Shown: piece after piece, positions 18,601 to 27,524 of the stretch
Numbering within the stretch: position 1 is the stretch's first letter
Layout: every line of letters begins with the position of its first letter
DNA from: an uncultured Bacteroides sp.
Lineage (GTDB): Bacteria > Bacteroidota > Bacteroidia > Bacteroidales > Bacteroidaceae
Assembly: GCA_949294185.1 (NCBI GenBank)
Contig: CASFGA010000006.1
Coordinates: 186,001-250,000 of the forward strand
Length of the DNA stretch: 64,000 bases
Reading direction: 5' to 3'
The notes under the pieces: generated by a model
Databases searched by the model: none
Told to the model about the DNA's origin: nothing
What the model saw: the letters and a program-made list of their open reading frames with translations, nothing else
Translations under genes and position numbers: made by a program

Positions 18601-19681
18601 CGTGGTGGATGATGACGGCCCGGGAATCCCCTTTAAGGAAAAGGAGAAAGTGTTTCAGGCATTCTATCAGCTTGCCGATTCAAAGGCTTCTTTGGGGACG
18701 GGTCTCGGTCTGGCCTATTCCCGCTCGTTGGCCGAAAATTGTCATGGAAGCCTGAATGTGGACAGCGGAGCCTATGGAGGGGCTGCCTTTACATTGACGC
18801 TCCCTGTGTGCTGTCAGGAAGAAAAAGAGGAAACGACCGACCTTTTGCCCGATTCGGAAGAGCAGACAGTTCCGCAGAGTGCGGCGGAAGAAGATGATCC
18901 GCTTTTGCAGCAGAAATATACGGTGCTGATAGTGGAAGACAACCTTGATTTGCTGGAGATGGAATGTGTCCGTCTGGCCGGATGGTTTAAGGTGCTGAAG
19001 GCGGGCAATGGTGTGCAGGCTCTGAAAGTGTTGGAAACAAATGCGGTGGATGTGGTGGTCAGCGATGTGATGATGCCCAAAATGGACGGGCTGGAGCTTT
19101 GCCGTAGGATAAAGGACAATATAGAATTTTCGCATATCCCCGTCATCCTGCTTACAGCCAAGACTTTGCCGGAGGCGAAAGCCGAAGGGCTTTCATGCGG
19201 AGCCGATGCTTATGTGGAGAAGCCCTTTACGGTCGTTCAGTTGAAGATGCAGATCCGGAATATATTGAGGCTGCGTCTGCGCTTCCATCAGCGTGTTCAG
19301 GAGTTGAACCAGGAGTGCATGGCCGAAGTGCAGGGTGAAGTCAGCATAACGCCGCGCGACCGGGAATTCTTGTCGAAGATGCAGCAGGTGATTGACATGC
19401 AGTTGTCGGACGAGAACTTCTCGATTGACTCGTTGGCTGCCGATATGAACATGAGCCGCTCGAACTTTTACCGCAAGCTGAAAGCTCTGACGGGGATGTC
19501 GCCAAATGATTATCTGAAGTTTTGTCGGCTGAATAAGGCCGCCGCTTTGCTGAAAGAAGGGGTTCGGGTGAATGAAGTGTGCGCGCAGACAGGATTCGGC
19601 TCTTCTTCTTACTTTGCCAAATGCTTTAAGGCGCATTTCGGAGTCTTGCCGAAAGATTATGTGACGCATTTTTCATCGTAG
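15659..19681 (+). CDS. Hybrid two-component system sensor/regulator (HTCS), first locus
   Basis: A 1340-residue one-protein two-component system. A signal peptide (to about residue 28) leads into a periplasmic double beta-propeller with repeats such as DSYGFIWFGTSNGLNCFDG and DKNGVVWFGTNGNGL. A Y_Y_Y domain follows at about 700-775, then a membrane helix near 782-803. The histidine kinase has the phosphoacceptor H841 in FFINLVHEIRTP, then an N box and DDDGPGIP/GTGLGLAYSRS. The receiver domain has D1136 (VVVSDVMMPKMDG). An AraC-type helix-turn-helix occupies the last 85 residues. It should sense an oligosaccharide in the periplasm and activate the neighbouring susCD and enzyme operons. Confidence 0.95.
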   Translation: MLFKFPTAVFKYMLACLILLAGSFSAKASDAYLLNSYTVEDGLSHNTVWCALQDSYGFIWFGTSNGLNCFDGRNNVVYRVSSQGDANSLGNNFVHSLFEDKEGRIWVGTNCGIYIYDRTRDAFSFFDCKTEFDVSISSEVSRIVLLSDGLIAIATLGQGLFFYHTETQTLVQDNIRSSFVWDICVGEDKGFCISSLRNDVLCFDRQGEYQKTYQVPSLGDARSSFDRINCLQLMDGNLWLGTDGRYLFEIDTESGMVSHHEIDTDRFRAVRCLMPWKEGCLLAGTDNGLYSFDCRKGIWSPVYSSAGQGFGNKGSINALMKDVEGGIWALTNMQGVKYLSTRIKPFERYQTQGGVVNAFCEDRQRKVVWLGMANGLYQYDLQSKEMKEYPMGGKDGQKYDIRTLYLQNDELWIGTSANGLIVLECNTGRMRHYNHSYTVPNTICSDDVQKIYICRNGRVYVGTSWGLCFYNPEEDDFHTEITIGVMISITDILEDGHGNVWIATANNGVFLYRQTQNVWKHYTHSGQDRHSISSNSIMTLFEDKNGVVWFGTNGNGLCYFDEGKNCFVDFGRHNQWLSSQVVYAVEQDYAGMFWMSTNAGIVKLDPKVADAYQRYTESDGLQSNQFSARASLKDADGIIYFGGINGFNAFLPSSFPSNSYVPPVYITDISLMRIDNKKEMHGLLQLDKPLYLAEKVEIPYAYNSFTVYFSALSYQDPRKNHYSYKLEGVDKEWFDDLENNSVSYHNLSPGKYRLLVRGSNNDLKWNEKTAELWIVITPPWWLSPWAYAFYALVVVCVLAYLLWRRDRHIKNKYRKRMEIYQVEKEKELYRSKINFFINLVHEIRTPLSLIKLPLETLKEGRTNAGEDKYLSVIDKNVDYLLGVTNELLDFQKMESGVVQLHLKKQDIVRLLHDIYNQFVGLAELKHITLTLVIPEQFRLEAVVDVDKVSKIIVNLVSNAMKYARRRIDVRIKKQDDATFCIVVDDDGPGIPFKEKEKVFQAFYQLADSKASLGTGLGLAYSRSLAENCHGSLNVDSGAYGGAAFTLTLPVCCQEEKEETTDLLPDSEEQTVPQSAAEEDDPLLQQKYTVLIVEDNLDLLEMECVRLAGWFKVLKAGNGVQALKVLETNAVDVVVSDVMMPKMDGLELCRRIKDNIEFSHIPVILLTAKTLPEAKAEGLSCGADAYVEKPFTVVQLKMQIRNILRLRLRFHQRVQELNQECMAEVQGEVSITPRDREFLSKMQQVIDMQLSDENFSIDSLAADMNMSRSNFYRKLKALTGMSPNDYLKFCRLNKAAALLKEGVRVNEVCAQTGFGSSSYFAKCFKAHFGVLPKDYVTHFSS

Positions 19682-19786
19682 GGAAAATCCTGTTTGGCAG
19701 GGCGAAATCTCTGTCCGGATGCGGTCCGAATCTTTTGTGCCCTTGCACAAACGATTGCCCGGACGGGTGTGATACGGTTATAAAAT

Positions 19787-19830
19787 GCGGGAAGCCGGCT
19801 CTCTGTAAAGAGGAAAAGCCGGCTTCCCGC
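19787..19830. terminator. Bidirectional terminator between HTCS and GH43 gene
   Basis: gcgggaagccggct and agccggcttcccgc form a perfect 14-bp stem (19787-19800, 19817-19830), flanked by gttttaag on one side and ttataaaa on the other. It can serve the two convergent transcripts. The rest of the 187-base gap has nothing recognisable. Confidence 0.88.
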
Positions 19831-19868
19831 GTTTTAAGGAAAATGTGTACGGATGGTACAGCCTTTCC

Positions 19869-20921
19869 CTATCGGGCTACGGGATGTATGCCCTCGTGAG
19901 TTATCCTGACAGGTTTGATGTAACCTTCTTTGTCAAATTCAAGCTTGTCAATGCAGACCTGCCTTTCGTTTGAAAGCGTGCATCCCAACGGGCGGCGGTG
20001 GTATACGATGTAATATTCGTTCTTTCCCGGAACTTTGATGACGGAATGATGTCCGGCTCCTGTCGCCACTTCCGGATCCTGCTGCAGGATTTTCCCGATG
20101 CGCTTGAACGGGCCGAACGGGGATTCTGCAATGGCATAGGCCACACAATAATCCGGGCCGCCCCATCCTCCTTCCGACCACATGAAGTAATACTTCCCGT
20201 CTTTCTTCAGCATGAACGGGCCTTCCACATAGTTTTCAGGGGTAACCTCTTTGTAATAGCTCCCGTCTTCAAAGGGAGTCAAAGACAAAAGGTCGTCGCT
20301 GAGCTTGACAAGATTGCAATGTCCCCATCCGCCGTAATACATATAAAAGGTTCCGTCGTCGTCACGAAATACAAACTGGTCGATAGGCTGTGCCTTGTTG
20401 ATGATTTTGTCGATAAGCGGCTTTCCTAAGGCGTCTTTGAACGGGCCTTCCGGACGGTCGGCCACGGCTACTCCTATACCTCCCGTCTGGTTTTCGTTCT
20501 GAATGTCGTTCCCTCCAAAGAACAGATAGTATTTTCCGTTGGCATGAATGACGGAAGGAGCCCATAAAGCGTATTTTACCCACGGCACATCTTTGATGGA
20601 CAACACTTCCTGATGGCGTGTCCAGTGCACGAGGTCTTTCGATGAGAAGGCGTCAAAATGCGTTTGCAGGTTATAGTCCTGATTGATGGCCTCGGTCTTC
20701 CGTTCCGCATCCTTGTGGTAAGTCTTTTCGTCCTCGCCGTAAAGCTTTGAGAGAGTCGGGTAAATCCAGAAGGTATCCCCGTAGACAATGGCTTCCGGAT
20801 CGGCATACCATCCGGGGAAAGCAGGGTTTCCGCTTCCGTTGTCCTGCCATCGCTGCGCATGCACGGAGAGGACGGAGGCGTACATTATTATTCCGGTTAG
20901 AGTCAGTTGCTTTATATTCAT
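19869..20921 (-). CDS. Glycoside hydrolase family 43 enzyme
   Basis: A 350-residue enzyme with a signal peptide (cleavage likely after SVHAQ) and a five-bladed propeller of the GH43 type, which mostly removes arabinofuranose, xylose or galactose residues with inversion. All three catalytic carboxylates are in place: base D41 in WYADPEAI, pKa modulator D181 in AQPIDQF, and acid E233 in NYVEGPFM. The GHHSVI and YHRRP strands are also typical. It is the last gene of the minus-strand enzyme operon, 23 bases after GH76. No lipobox, so probably periplasmic. Confidence 0.9.
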   Translation of the reverse strand: MNIKQLTLTGIIMYASVLSVHAQRWQDNGSGNPAFPGWYADPEAIVYGDTFWIYPTLSKLYGEDEKTYHKDAERKTEAINQDYNLQTHFDAFSSKDLVHWTRHQEVLSIKDVPWVKYALWAPSVIHANGKYYLFFGGNDIQNENQTGGIGVAVADRPEGPFKDALGKPLIDKIINKAQPIDQFVFRDDDGTFYMYYGGWGHCNLVKLSDDLLSLTPFEDGSYYKEVTPENYVEGPFMLKKDGKYYFMWSEGGWGGPDYCVAYAIAESPFGPFKRIGKILQQDPEVATGAGHHSVIKVPGKNEYYIVYHRRPLGCTLSNERQVCIDKLEFDKEGYIKPVRITHEGIHPVAR

Positions 20922-20944
20922 GTCTATATCCGTTTGTTTAAAGA

Positions 20945-22114
20945 TTACAGTTCGCTGATTTCTGCATAAAGCTCAATCATGCAGGCGTTTTCCAGCAGGC
21001 TCTTGAATTTGTTCTCTTTGTTTCCCGACCAGTCATTGCTGAACAGCCCGTTGCTGTCTCGGGTATATCGCCACGCGAAGTCGGCATTCTCTATCATGGC
21101 CTTGACATACTGGGGATTTCCGTCGACCAGATAAAGTGCTTTCAGCCCCCGAAACAGAATGACATTAAACCAGGGCGTTTCCGGATAGAACCTCATTTCC
21201 CCTTTGCTCGTCTGTTTCGGACGGCAGAAGTGCATGTAAGCGCCTTTTGCTGTTTGCTGGGCATCTTTCAGATAGGTCTTGTCTCCGGTCAGTTGGTATA
21301 GCAAGACGCCTGCCTGAATCATCTGCCCGCTGTTGTAAGTATATTTGGCGTAGCCAATCTCGCCCTTCAGGTTGATATTGTCCCAATAAACGAAATCTTC
21401 AGGGTCGCGAAGATTCTTCTTGGTCCAGTTGTATGTGGCTTTTGCCTGTTCTAAATACTTTTTGTCCTGGGTCAGCTTGTACAGCTTCAGACACAATACG
21501 GTGGCAGGTGCATTCGAACAGGTGTTTTTGGATGTCTTCTTTTGTTCGCACCAGTAGATGCCTCCTCCCAGTTCGTCAGACCATCCGGAGTAGATATAGT
21601 CATGCAGTGCGACTGCCCTGTCCAGATACGCTTTATCTCCCGTAAGCTCATAATAGTCACAGAAGTCGAGTGCAATCCAGTCGTTGTCATCGTAGTAACG
21701 GTCGTTCTTTCCTGCAAAAGTAGGGTATGACTGGTAGCATTCGGGGCTTCGCGTTTCGTCCCAGTATCGGTCAAGCCCAGGCTTTATCTGCCCGTCCATA
21801 AGTTTTTTATACCGTTCGGCCTTGGATACCTTGTACATGGAAACACATCCTGATACGATGGAGGAGTAGGGCCACAGGAATGATACTTCCTGTTGGGTCA
21901 GATTCGCTCCTTCGTTGATGGTGTAGGTAATCTGTTGCTTGGGGTTGCGCGGATAGGTTTCCATCAGCAGCCCGTGCTCGGGCACCTGATAAAGGGCCAG
22001 TATCGTGTTCAGTAGCGAGTCGGCCCGCTGCATGAAAACGGTTCCGCCCAGTTGCCGGGCTGCAAGCAGCGCCGGCAAACAGGTTAGGAAAAGTATAAGA
22101 GATGCCTTTTTCAT
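20945..22114 (-). CDS. Glycoside hydrolase family 76 alpha-1,6-mannanase-like
   Basis: A 389-residue protein with signal peptide [21 protein letters not shown]76 enzymes are retaining endo-alpha-1,6-mannanases with an (alpha/alpha)6 barrel. The catalytic Asp pair is visible as D142-D143 in [12 protein letters not shown], and the repeat [12 protein letters not shown] is typical of the fold. There is no convincing lipobox (the Cys at position 12 follows Thr), so a periplasmic location is likely. The stop codon of the upstream GH2 gene is two bases from its position in the operon, suggesting tight co-translation. Confidence 0.88.
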   Translation of the reverse strand: MKKASLILFLTCLPALLAARQLGGTVFMQRADSLLNTILALYQVPEHGLLMETYPRNPKQQITYTINEGANLTQQEVSFLWPYSSIVSGCVSMYKVSKAERYKKLMDGQIKPGLDRYWDETRSPECYQSYPTFAGKNDRYYDDNDWIALDFCDYYELTGDKAYLDRAVALHDYIYSGWSDELGGGIYWCEQKKTSKNTCSNAPATVLCLKLYKLTQDKKYLEQAKATYNWTKKNLRDPEDFVYWDNINLKGEIGYAKYTYNSGQMIQAGVLLYQLTGDKTYLKDAQQTAKGAYMHFCRPKQTSKGEMRFYPETPWFNVILFRGLKALYLVDGNPQYVKAMIENADFAWRYTRDSNGLFSNDWSGNKENKFKSLLENACMIELYAEISEL

Positions 22115-22116
22115 GA

Positions 22117-23919
22117 TTATTTCAGATTAGTGTGTGACGAAGGGATAAGTTCGAATATGGCCTTGATTCGTTTCATGTCTAATTTGGGCGTGCGGTCATA
22201 ATAGTAGATGCCGTTTTTCTCCTGCTCTACATCCGTCAGCTGTGTGTAGCAGAATCCTGTCACGTGTTTCGACTCTTTCAAAGCCTTTATCTGTCCTTCA
22301 AGACGCGTATAGAATTCTTCAGGTGTCTGGGGCAGATTTCCATATCCCCATGAAGTCTTCCGCTCTTCGGCCGACATCCAGCCGATTCCGCCGAACTCGT
22401 CTACCATATAAGGCTGTCCTTCGTAGACAGCCAAATGCTTTTTGTCGCGGCTGTTGCGGTAAGGTTCTTTCCCCTCCTTGAACTCCAGTTGTTCTGCCAG
22501 GCGTTTCCCGTCTTGTTCATAGTTGTGTACACTCCAGATGTCGGTCAAGATATGGTCGTCTCCACTTGCGTCGTTGACCGGACGAGTCGGGTCGATGGCC
22601 TTTGTGATATGGTAAATGTCGCGTATCAGGCGCGGATACACCCCTTCACGGCTGCCCCATGTCTCGTTGAAAGGAGTCCAGATGACCAGTGAAGGATGAT
22701 TCCGGTCTCTTGCCACCACTTCCGTCCATTCTCCTATATAGTTTCTCACCGCCAGCTCGTCGTTTATGTCCATTACCCAACTGGCACTTTCTCCCCAGGT
22801 AAGGTATCCCAGTTTGTCTGCCCAGTAGTAATAGCGTTCTTCGAATACTTTCTGGTGCAGGCGAGCCCCGTTGAAACCGGCGTTTTTCCCTAATAAAATA
22901 TCATTTTTCAAGGCATCATCCGTCGGCGCAGTCCATATCCCGTCGGGATAATATCCTTGGTCCAAGACCAGACGTTGGAAATAAGGCTGGTTATTCAGGT
23001 AGAAAATCCCGTTGTCCGTGTGCACTTTGCGCATTCCGGCGTATGATTTCACTTCGTCTACAAGATTCCCTTGCTTGTCGGTAATCCGATAAGTCAGGTC
23101 GTAAAGGAAGGGACTTTCGGGAGACCATAGCTTCATCTTTTTTACAGGAAGTACAACGCAGGAGCTGTTGGAGCAGGAAACACGTTTTTGTGCTACGGTC
23201 TTGTTGCCGTCTTTTAATGTAATTTCCAGTGTGTTGTCTGATTCCTGATAAAATTCAGGCATTACAGTTAGCTGCTCCTGGTCTATGTCCGGACGCACTG
23301 TGGCAGATTTGAGTCCGTCTTTTGCTACAGCTTCCATCCAGACGGTCTGCCAGATTCCGGTCACGCGTGTATACGAACATCCTCCGGAATAAAAGTTGGT
23401 GCACTGCTTTCCGCCGGTCTGTTTGCCTGAGCGTAGATCGTCTTTGACCTGAACCACCAGATTATGGGTCTGGCCGGGCTTGACGAATCTCGTAACATCG
23501 ACCGAGAAGGATGAGGAGCCGCCCCAGTGTGACTGTACCGGTTCTCCGTCAATATAGATGTCCGCCTGATAGTCGACAGCACCGAAATTGAGCAGAATCT
23601 TTTTGTTTTCCCATTCAGAAGGGATGCTGACCTTACGCTGATACCATAGGCAGTTTATAAAGTCGGTGTGTCCCACTCCCGAGAGCCTGCTTTCCGGACA
23701 GAAGGGTACGGTGATTTGTCCGGATAACCTTTCCGAACGTTGCAGTTGGCGGTCTCTTCCGGATTCTCCGAAATCGAATTCAAAGCTCCATGTACCGTTC
23801 AGGTTGATCCATTCGCTGCGCTCAAACTGCGGACGAGGGTATTCGGGGCGTGGCAACGAGGATGAAAAGCTGCTTATGCAAAGCAACAAGAGTAAAGTGG
23901 TTGTCAGTAATTTCTTCAT
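22117..23919 (-). CDS. Glycoside hydrolase family 2 enzyme (first locus)
   Basis: A 600-residue exported enzyme (signal [20 protein letters not shown]). The layout is GH2: an N-terminal jelly roll ([20 protein letters not shown]-type strands), an immunoglobulin-like middle domain, and a TIM barrel. The acid/base Glu is in WTPFNETWG and the nucleophile Glu in [13 protein letters not shown]2 covers beta-galactosidases, beta-mannosidases, glucuronidases and arabinosidases; the specificity cannot be read here. It is the second gene of the GH127-GH2-GH76-GH43 operon. Confidence 0.9.
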   Translation of the reverse strand: MKKLLTTTLLLLLCISSFSSSLPRPEYPRPQFERSEWINLNGTWSFEFDFGESGRDRQLQRSERLSGQITVPFCPESRLSGVGHTDFINCLWYQRKVSIPSEWENKKILLNFGAVDYQADIYIDGEPVQSHWGGSSSFSVDVTRFVKPGQTHNLVVQVKDDLRSGKQTGGKQCTNFYSGGCSYTRVTGIWQTVWMEAVAKDGLKSATVRPDIDQEQLTVMPEFYQESDNTLEITLKDGNKTVAQKRVSCSNSSCVVLPVKKMKLWSPESPFLYDLTYRITDKQGNLVDEVKSYAGMRKVHTDNGIFYLNNQPYFQRLVLDQGYYPDGIWTAPTDDALKNDILLGKNAGFNGARLHQKVFEERYYYWADKLGYLTWGESASWVMDINDELAVRNYIGEWTEVVARDRNHPSLVIWTPFNETWGSREGVYPRLIRDIYHITKAIDPTRPVNDASGDDHILTDIWSVHNYEQDGKRLAEQLEFKEGKEPYRNSRDKKHLAVYEGQPYMVDEFGGIGWMSAEERKTSWGYGNLPQTPEEFYTRLEGQIKALKESKHVTGFCYTQLTDVEQEKNGIYYYDRTPKLDMKRIKAIFELIPSSHTNLK

Positions 23920-23945
23920 GATGTGTGTTTATAAAAGGATGATTA

Positions 23946-26000
23946 TTATTCATGAGTGTTCGGGAAAGCACTTATTCTCAGCCGGGCTGCTCCCATCGGG
24001 ATTAACGTGATTTCTTCTTTCTCTCCCTTGACGGCATCCGGTTCCGGCAGTTCGTGACAAAGCCCGTATTGGTCGATTCCCCAGCTTGGAATCAGGCGGC
24101 CGAAGGCTTTTATCTCAATGGGAACGTTGGCTTGTGTGAAAGGAAAGTCGTCGGCAGGCCATTCTTTCTTTATGACCTTGAAGTCTTTCAGCGCATTTTC
24201 TCGGTCTAATACCAGTGAATAGTTCCACGAAGACTCCGGATAGATTTCATACGACGGCCATTTGTCGGCATCCGCATCTTTTTGCCATTTGGAATCCCAG
24301 ATTGCTGTCTCCCGGCTGTTGCGCTTTACATATTTCTCTTTTATTTTCAGAGCTAATGTAAGCGGGCCATAGTCTATGCTGACACTGTTTTTGTTTACTT
24401 GCCAGGTTCGTAAAGAAAGTGTCATAGGAAAGTCCAGCGTGATTTTGTCGCCGTTTTCCCACGTCCGCCGGATGCAGGCATACTTCCCGCCCTCGATTTC
24501 AGTCTGTACTTTCTCTCCGTTGACGCATATCTGAGCGTCCGAAGTCCAGGACGGAATACGCAGATAGAGAGGGAAAGCCACCTCCTGGTCGGTTTCTATG
24601 GTGATGTTGATTTGTTCTTCAAACGGATAGTTCGTTTCTTCGTGCAGGCGTATCGTTTGTCCGTCGCCGACTTTCAAGGTTGCCCGGCAAGCCGCATACA
24701 GGGCAAATGCCGCTCCCTTGTCGGGCGTAGCCAGCACCAGATGCTCGGTATAGTATGGCCACCCTTGTGCATGGTTGTGCTGGCAGCATCGGCAGCTGAA
24801 CGGATTCATGGCAAGAAACGGCCCTGAATTGTCAATGCCGGGATGATGATTCTTCGAATCGCTGACTACATGGTTCGGACTGGTGATATAGCGCAGTGAT
24901 TTGAAGTCGGGCATGACGGCAGCCGGATAGGAATTGAAGGCCACTTCTTCGCAGTGCTCCGCCCAAAACGGGTCTCCGGTCAGTCTTAGCATGATTTCAT
25001 CAGAAGCCATTTGTTCTACCATGCCGCAGGTCTCCACGCCTTGCCGCGGATCGATGTAGCCCATGCGGCAGTTTTCGTCTGAACCGAACATCCCTCCGGG
25101 CACTTGCCCGAATGTTCGCCGGATGAGGTGGTGGGCATTGTAAGAGGCGTTCAGGAAGGTAGAGTCGTGAGACAGTATGTAATAGGAAGCCGGCTCACGG
25201 AAACACTGCGCGATGTTCACGTTATGCCAGTTGGGAAGTGTTGACGGGCGAGTCCAGTCAGCGGTATTCCGGTGGATTTTCTCCGCCAGTTCGAGCAGGA
25301 AGGCATCTCCGGTGCGGTTGTATAGCCAGTATACACTGAGCAGATTGTCGCCTCCCCGGCTGTTTTCCCAATAGTCTTCCAGAAATTTCTCATCGGGCAA
25401 GTTCAGTTCCCATCTGAAGAAATCGGTCATCAGTGTCAGTACGCGCGCGTCGTTCGTATATTCATAATAAGACTGGAGACACCACAGCATAATCATCTGC
25501 GCCCACAGTTCGGGCTTGTCCCCTTTGAGATTCAGCGGTCCGAAGAAGCCGTCCGGACGTTGACTCTTGATGGCAGCTTCAATCCATACTTTGGTTTCAT
25601 CAATCATGTCCTTGTCTCCCAAGATGTATGCCAGATTGCCGTAACCTTTTAGCCAGTAGGGAACCTCTTCCCATCCATGGTCTCCGCCGGTGGTCAGCCA
25701 TGCATTATTTTCTTTTTCTAACCATGCGCTGATTTCTCCTAAATGGCCGGTCAGACCGTCTCTTTGCAGCTCCAGATATTTTTTGAGCCATCCTTCGGGC
25801 TGGATGCTCCCGACGGGAAGTTTCAGGAACTTGGAAGGCAGCAGGGGAGTCCTGTTGCTTACATAGTTTGGAGCTGATTCGCTCTGTGCCGGACGCTCTA
25901 CAATCGTGGCATGAAAATTTTGGACGGAATTGTTGCATGCGCCGAATGTGAGTGCTGCCGTGCAGAAAAGTAGTCCTTGTATTAATCTGATGTTTTTCAT
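23946..26000 (-). CDS. Glycoside hydrolase family 127-like (DUF1680) lipoprotein
   Basis: A 684-residue lipoprotein (lipobox in LTFGAC). Family GH127/GH146 members are beta-L-arabinofuranosidases with a zinc-bound cysteine nucleophile. The key set is intact: E323 and C325 in GVETCGM and C403, C405, C406 in CRCCQHN, in the same spacing pattern as the characterised Bifidobacterium enzyme HypBA1. An (alpha/alpha)6 barrel is followed by beta domains. It is the first gene of the minus-strand enzyme operon. Relatives act on other furanosides, so arabinofuranose is a likely but unproven substrate. Confidence 0.88.
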   Translation of the reverse strand: MKNIRLIQGLLFCTAALTFGACNNSVQNFHATIVERPAQSESAPNYVSNRTPLLPSKFLKLPVGSIQPEGWLKKYLELQRDGLTGHLGEISAWLEKENNAWLTTGGDHGWEEVPYWLKGYGNLAYILGDKDMIDETKVWIEAAIKSQRPDGFFGPLNLKGDKPELWAQMIMLWCLQSYYEYTNDARVLTLMTDFFRWELNLPDEKFLEDYWENSRGGDNLLSVYWLYNRTGDAFLLELAEKIHRNTADWTRPSTLPNWHNVNIAQCFREPASYYILSHDSTFLNASYNAHHLIRRTFGQVPGGMFGSDENCRMGYIDPRQGVETCGMVEQMASDEIMLRLTGDPFWAEHCEEVAFNSYPAAVMPDFKSLRYITSPNHVVSDSKNHHPGIDNSGPFLAMNPFSCRCCQHNHAQGWPYYTEHLVLATPDKGAAFALYAACRATLKVGDGQTIRLHEETNYPFEEQINITIETDQEVAFPLYLRIPSWTSDAQICVNGEKVQTEIEGGKYACIRRTWENGDKITLDFPMTLSLRTWQVNKNSVSIDYGPLTLALKIKEKYVKRNSRETAIWDSKWQKDADADKWPSYEIYPESSWNYSLVLDRENALKDFKVIKKEWPADDFPFTQANVPIEIKAFGRLIPSWGIDQYGLCHELPEPDAVKGEKEEITLIPMGAARLRISAFPNTHE

Positions 26001-26029
26001 GATAGTTTGAAAATTTGGATGTCTTTGTG

Positions 26030-26064
26030 CAAAGATTGTGCTTTATATCCATTTTTAAGGAAAA
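26030..26064 (-). promoter_or_regulatory. Promoter of the GH127-GH2-GH76-GH43 operon
   Basis: On the minus strand TTTTCC (26064-26059) lies 21 bases before AATCTTTG (26037-26030), a near match to the -7 consensus, 30 bases before the GH127 start codon. Confidence 0.5.
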
Positions 26065-26122
26065 GCATTGCCAAATAAAAGATAAAAACTGACCATGTTT
26101 TTTCTTTCTGACCTAAAATGTA

Positions 26123-26130
26123 TAATTTTG
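26123..26130 (+). promoter_or_regulatory. -7 box for the plus-strand GH43-like gene
   Basis: TAATTTTG matches TAnnTTTG and lies 33 bases before the chosen ATG at 26163, downstream of the in-frame ATG at 26118; this supports the later start. Confidence 0.6.
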
Positions 26131-26162
26131 GGCAGTCATACGAAAGTTTGAAGGTACATATT

Positions 26163-27260
26163 ATGAAATTACACATTTATATAATGGGGTTAGCCATAGC
26201 CGTATTGCTCGGGGCCTGCTCGCAGAAGAAGGAGCAGAAGCCGGAGGCGGTGGGCGATTGCTTCACAAATCCGTTATTCCAGGGCGGAAGTTCTCCCAGT
26301 GCGGTGTTTTATAAAGGAAAGTACTATTACACCCATGAAACCAACGATATGATATGGGTGTGGGAAACAAGTGATATCACCGATATGAAGCATGCCATTT
26401 ATAAGGAGGTATGGAGACCGACCGATTTGAAAAGCATGCATAATCTGTGGGCACCGGAGATTCACCGGATAAATGACAAGTGGTATATCTATTATGCGGC
26501 GGATGACGGCAATACGGACAATCATCAGATTTATGTATTGGAGAATGAAGCTTCCACTCCCTTTGAGGGAACGTTCGTGCAGAAAGGGCCGATCATGACC
26601 AATCCGGTATGGAACTGGGGGATTCATGCGTCAACGTTCGTGCATAAGGGGGTGCAGTATCTGCTATGGTCGGGCTGGCCTCAAAGGCGGATTATGGAAG
26701 AGACCCAGTGCATCTATATCGCGCGCATGAAGAATCCGTGGACATTGGAGGGAGAACGGGTCATGCTTTCCAAACCGGAGTATAATTGGGAGCGGCAGTG
26801 GGTCAATCCGGACGGAAGCCGCACGGCTTATCCCATTTATGTGAACGAAGCCCCGCAGATGTTCCATTCCAAAGACAACAAGACCTTGATTCTGTATTAT
26901 TCTGCAAGCGGATGCTGGTCTCCTTATTATTGTGTCGGGATGCTTACGGCCGATGCCGATGCTGATTTGCTGAATCCGGCGTCGTGGCATAAGGCGGACA
27001 AGCCGGTGTTTTGCTCTTCTCCCCAGGACAGTATATGGGGACCGGGAAGCGTTTCATTTGTCCCTTCGCCCGATGAGACCGAATGGTATGTACTTTATCA
27101 TGCCCGTCCGATTCCGAACGGCATTACCGGAGGGGATGAATCACGCAGCATCCGTATGCAGAAAGTGGGATGGGATGAAAATGGGATGCCGGTGTTGGGC
27201 AGTCCGGTACGGCTTGATACGCCGCTTCCGAAACCTTCGGGGACGAAAAGCCGCAGATGA
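26163..27260 (+). CDS. GH43-like lipoprotein with non-canonical active site
   Basis: A 365-residue lipoprotein (lipobox in AVLLGACSQKKEQ; charged residues after the Cys fit surface export). The fold is GH43-like: LWAPEIHRINDKWYIYYAA, YLLWSGWP, YYSASGCWSPYYCVG and WYVLYHARP are propeller strands of the family. The usual catalytic base Asp is Ser44 (GGSSPSAV) and the pKa-modulating Asp is His155 (NWGIHAS). The general acid remains as E229 (VNEAPQ). The family GPGH motif is GPGS (S296). It could be a binding protein, an enzyme with altered chemistry, or an unrecognised subfamily. It is the first gene of the plus-strand cluster. Confidence 0.75.
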   Translation: MKLHIYIMGLAIAVLLGACSQKKEQKPEAVGDCFTNPLFQGGSSPSAVFYKGKYYYTHETNDMIWVWETSDITDMKHAIYKEVWRPTDLKSMHNLWAPEIHRINDKWYIYYAADDGNTDNHQIYVLENEASTPFEGTFVQKGPIMTNPVWNWGIHASTFVHKGVQYLLWSGWPQRRIMEETQCIYIARMKNPWTLEGERVMLSKPEYNWERQWVNPDGSRTAYPIYVNEAPQMFHSKDNKTLILYYSASGCWSPYYCVGMLTADADADLLNPASWHKADKPVFCSSPQDSIWGPGSVSFVPSPDETEWYVLYHARPIPNGITGGDESRSIRMQKVGWDENGMPVLGSPVRLDTPLPKPSGTKSRR

Positions 27261-27524
27261 GGGAGCGGTGCTGCATGGGATGAAGACATTTTTAGTCTGG
27301 AGGAAAAAATTTTTTATTCAGGGAGGAAATGTTTTTTCTCGGCGGCATAACTTTTTTGCCTTGCGGAAAAGCTGCCGTGCTTAAACATATTTTAAGCCGG
27401 AAAATGGCGGAAATAATCATACTGAACAGTTTCTTCTGTTTTTTGAATGATTATTTCCGTCATTCTTTGTTGTTGCTTGTTAGTTTTGCATCCAAGAATA
27501 TGTGTTTAATCTAAAAAATAATCT
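27261..27524 (+). promoter_or_regulatory. Gap with hairpin and promoter before the DUF418 gene
   Basis: A 264-base gap. gcttaaa and tttaagc form a 7-bp stem with a 5-base loop (27379-27397). TAGTTTTG (27481-27488) is a good -7 box 37 bases before the DUF418 ATG. So the plus-strand genes may form two transcripts. Confidence 0.55.
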
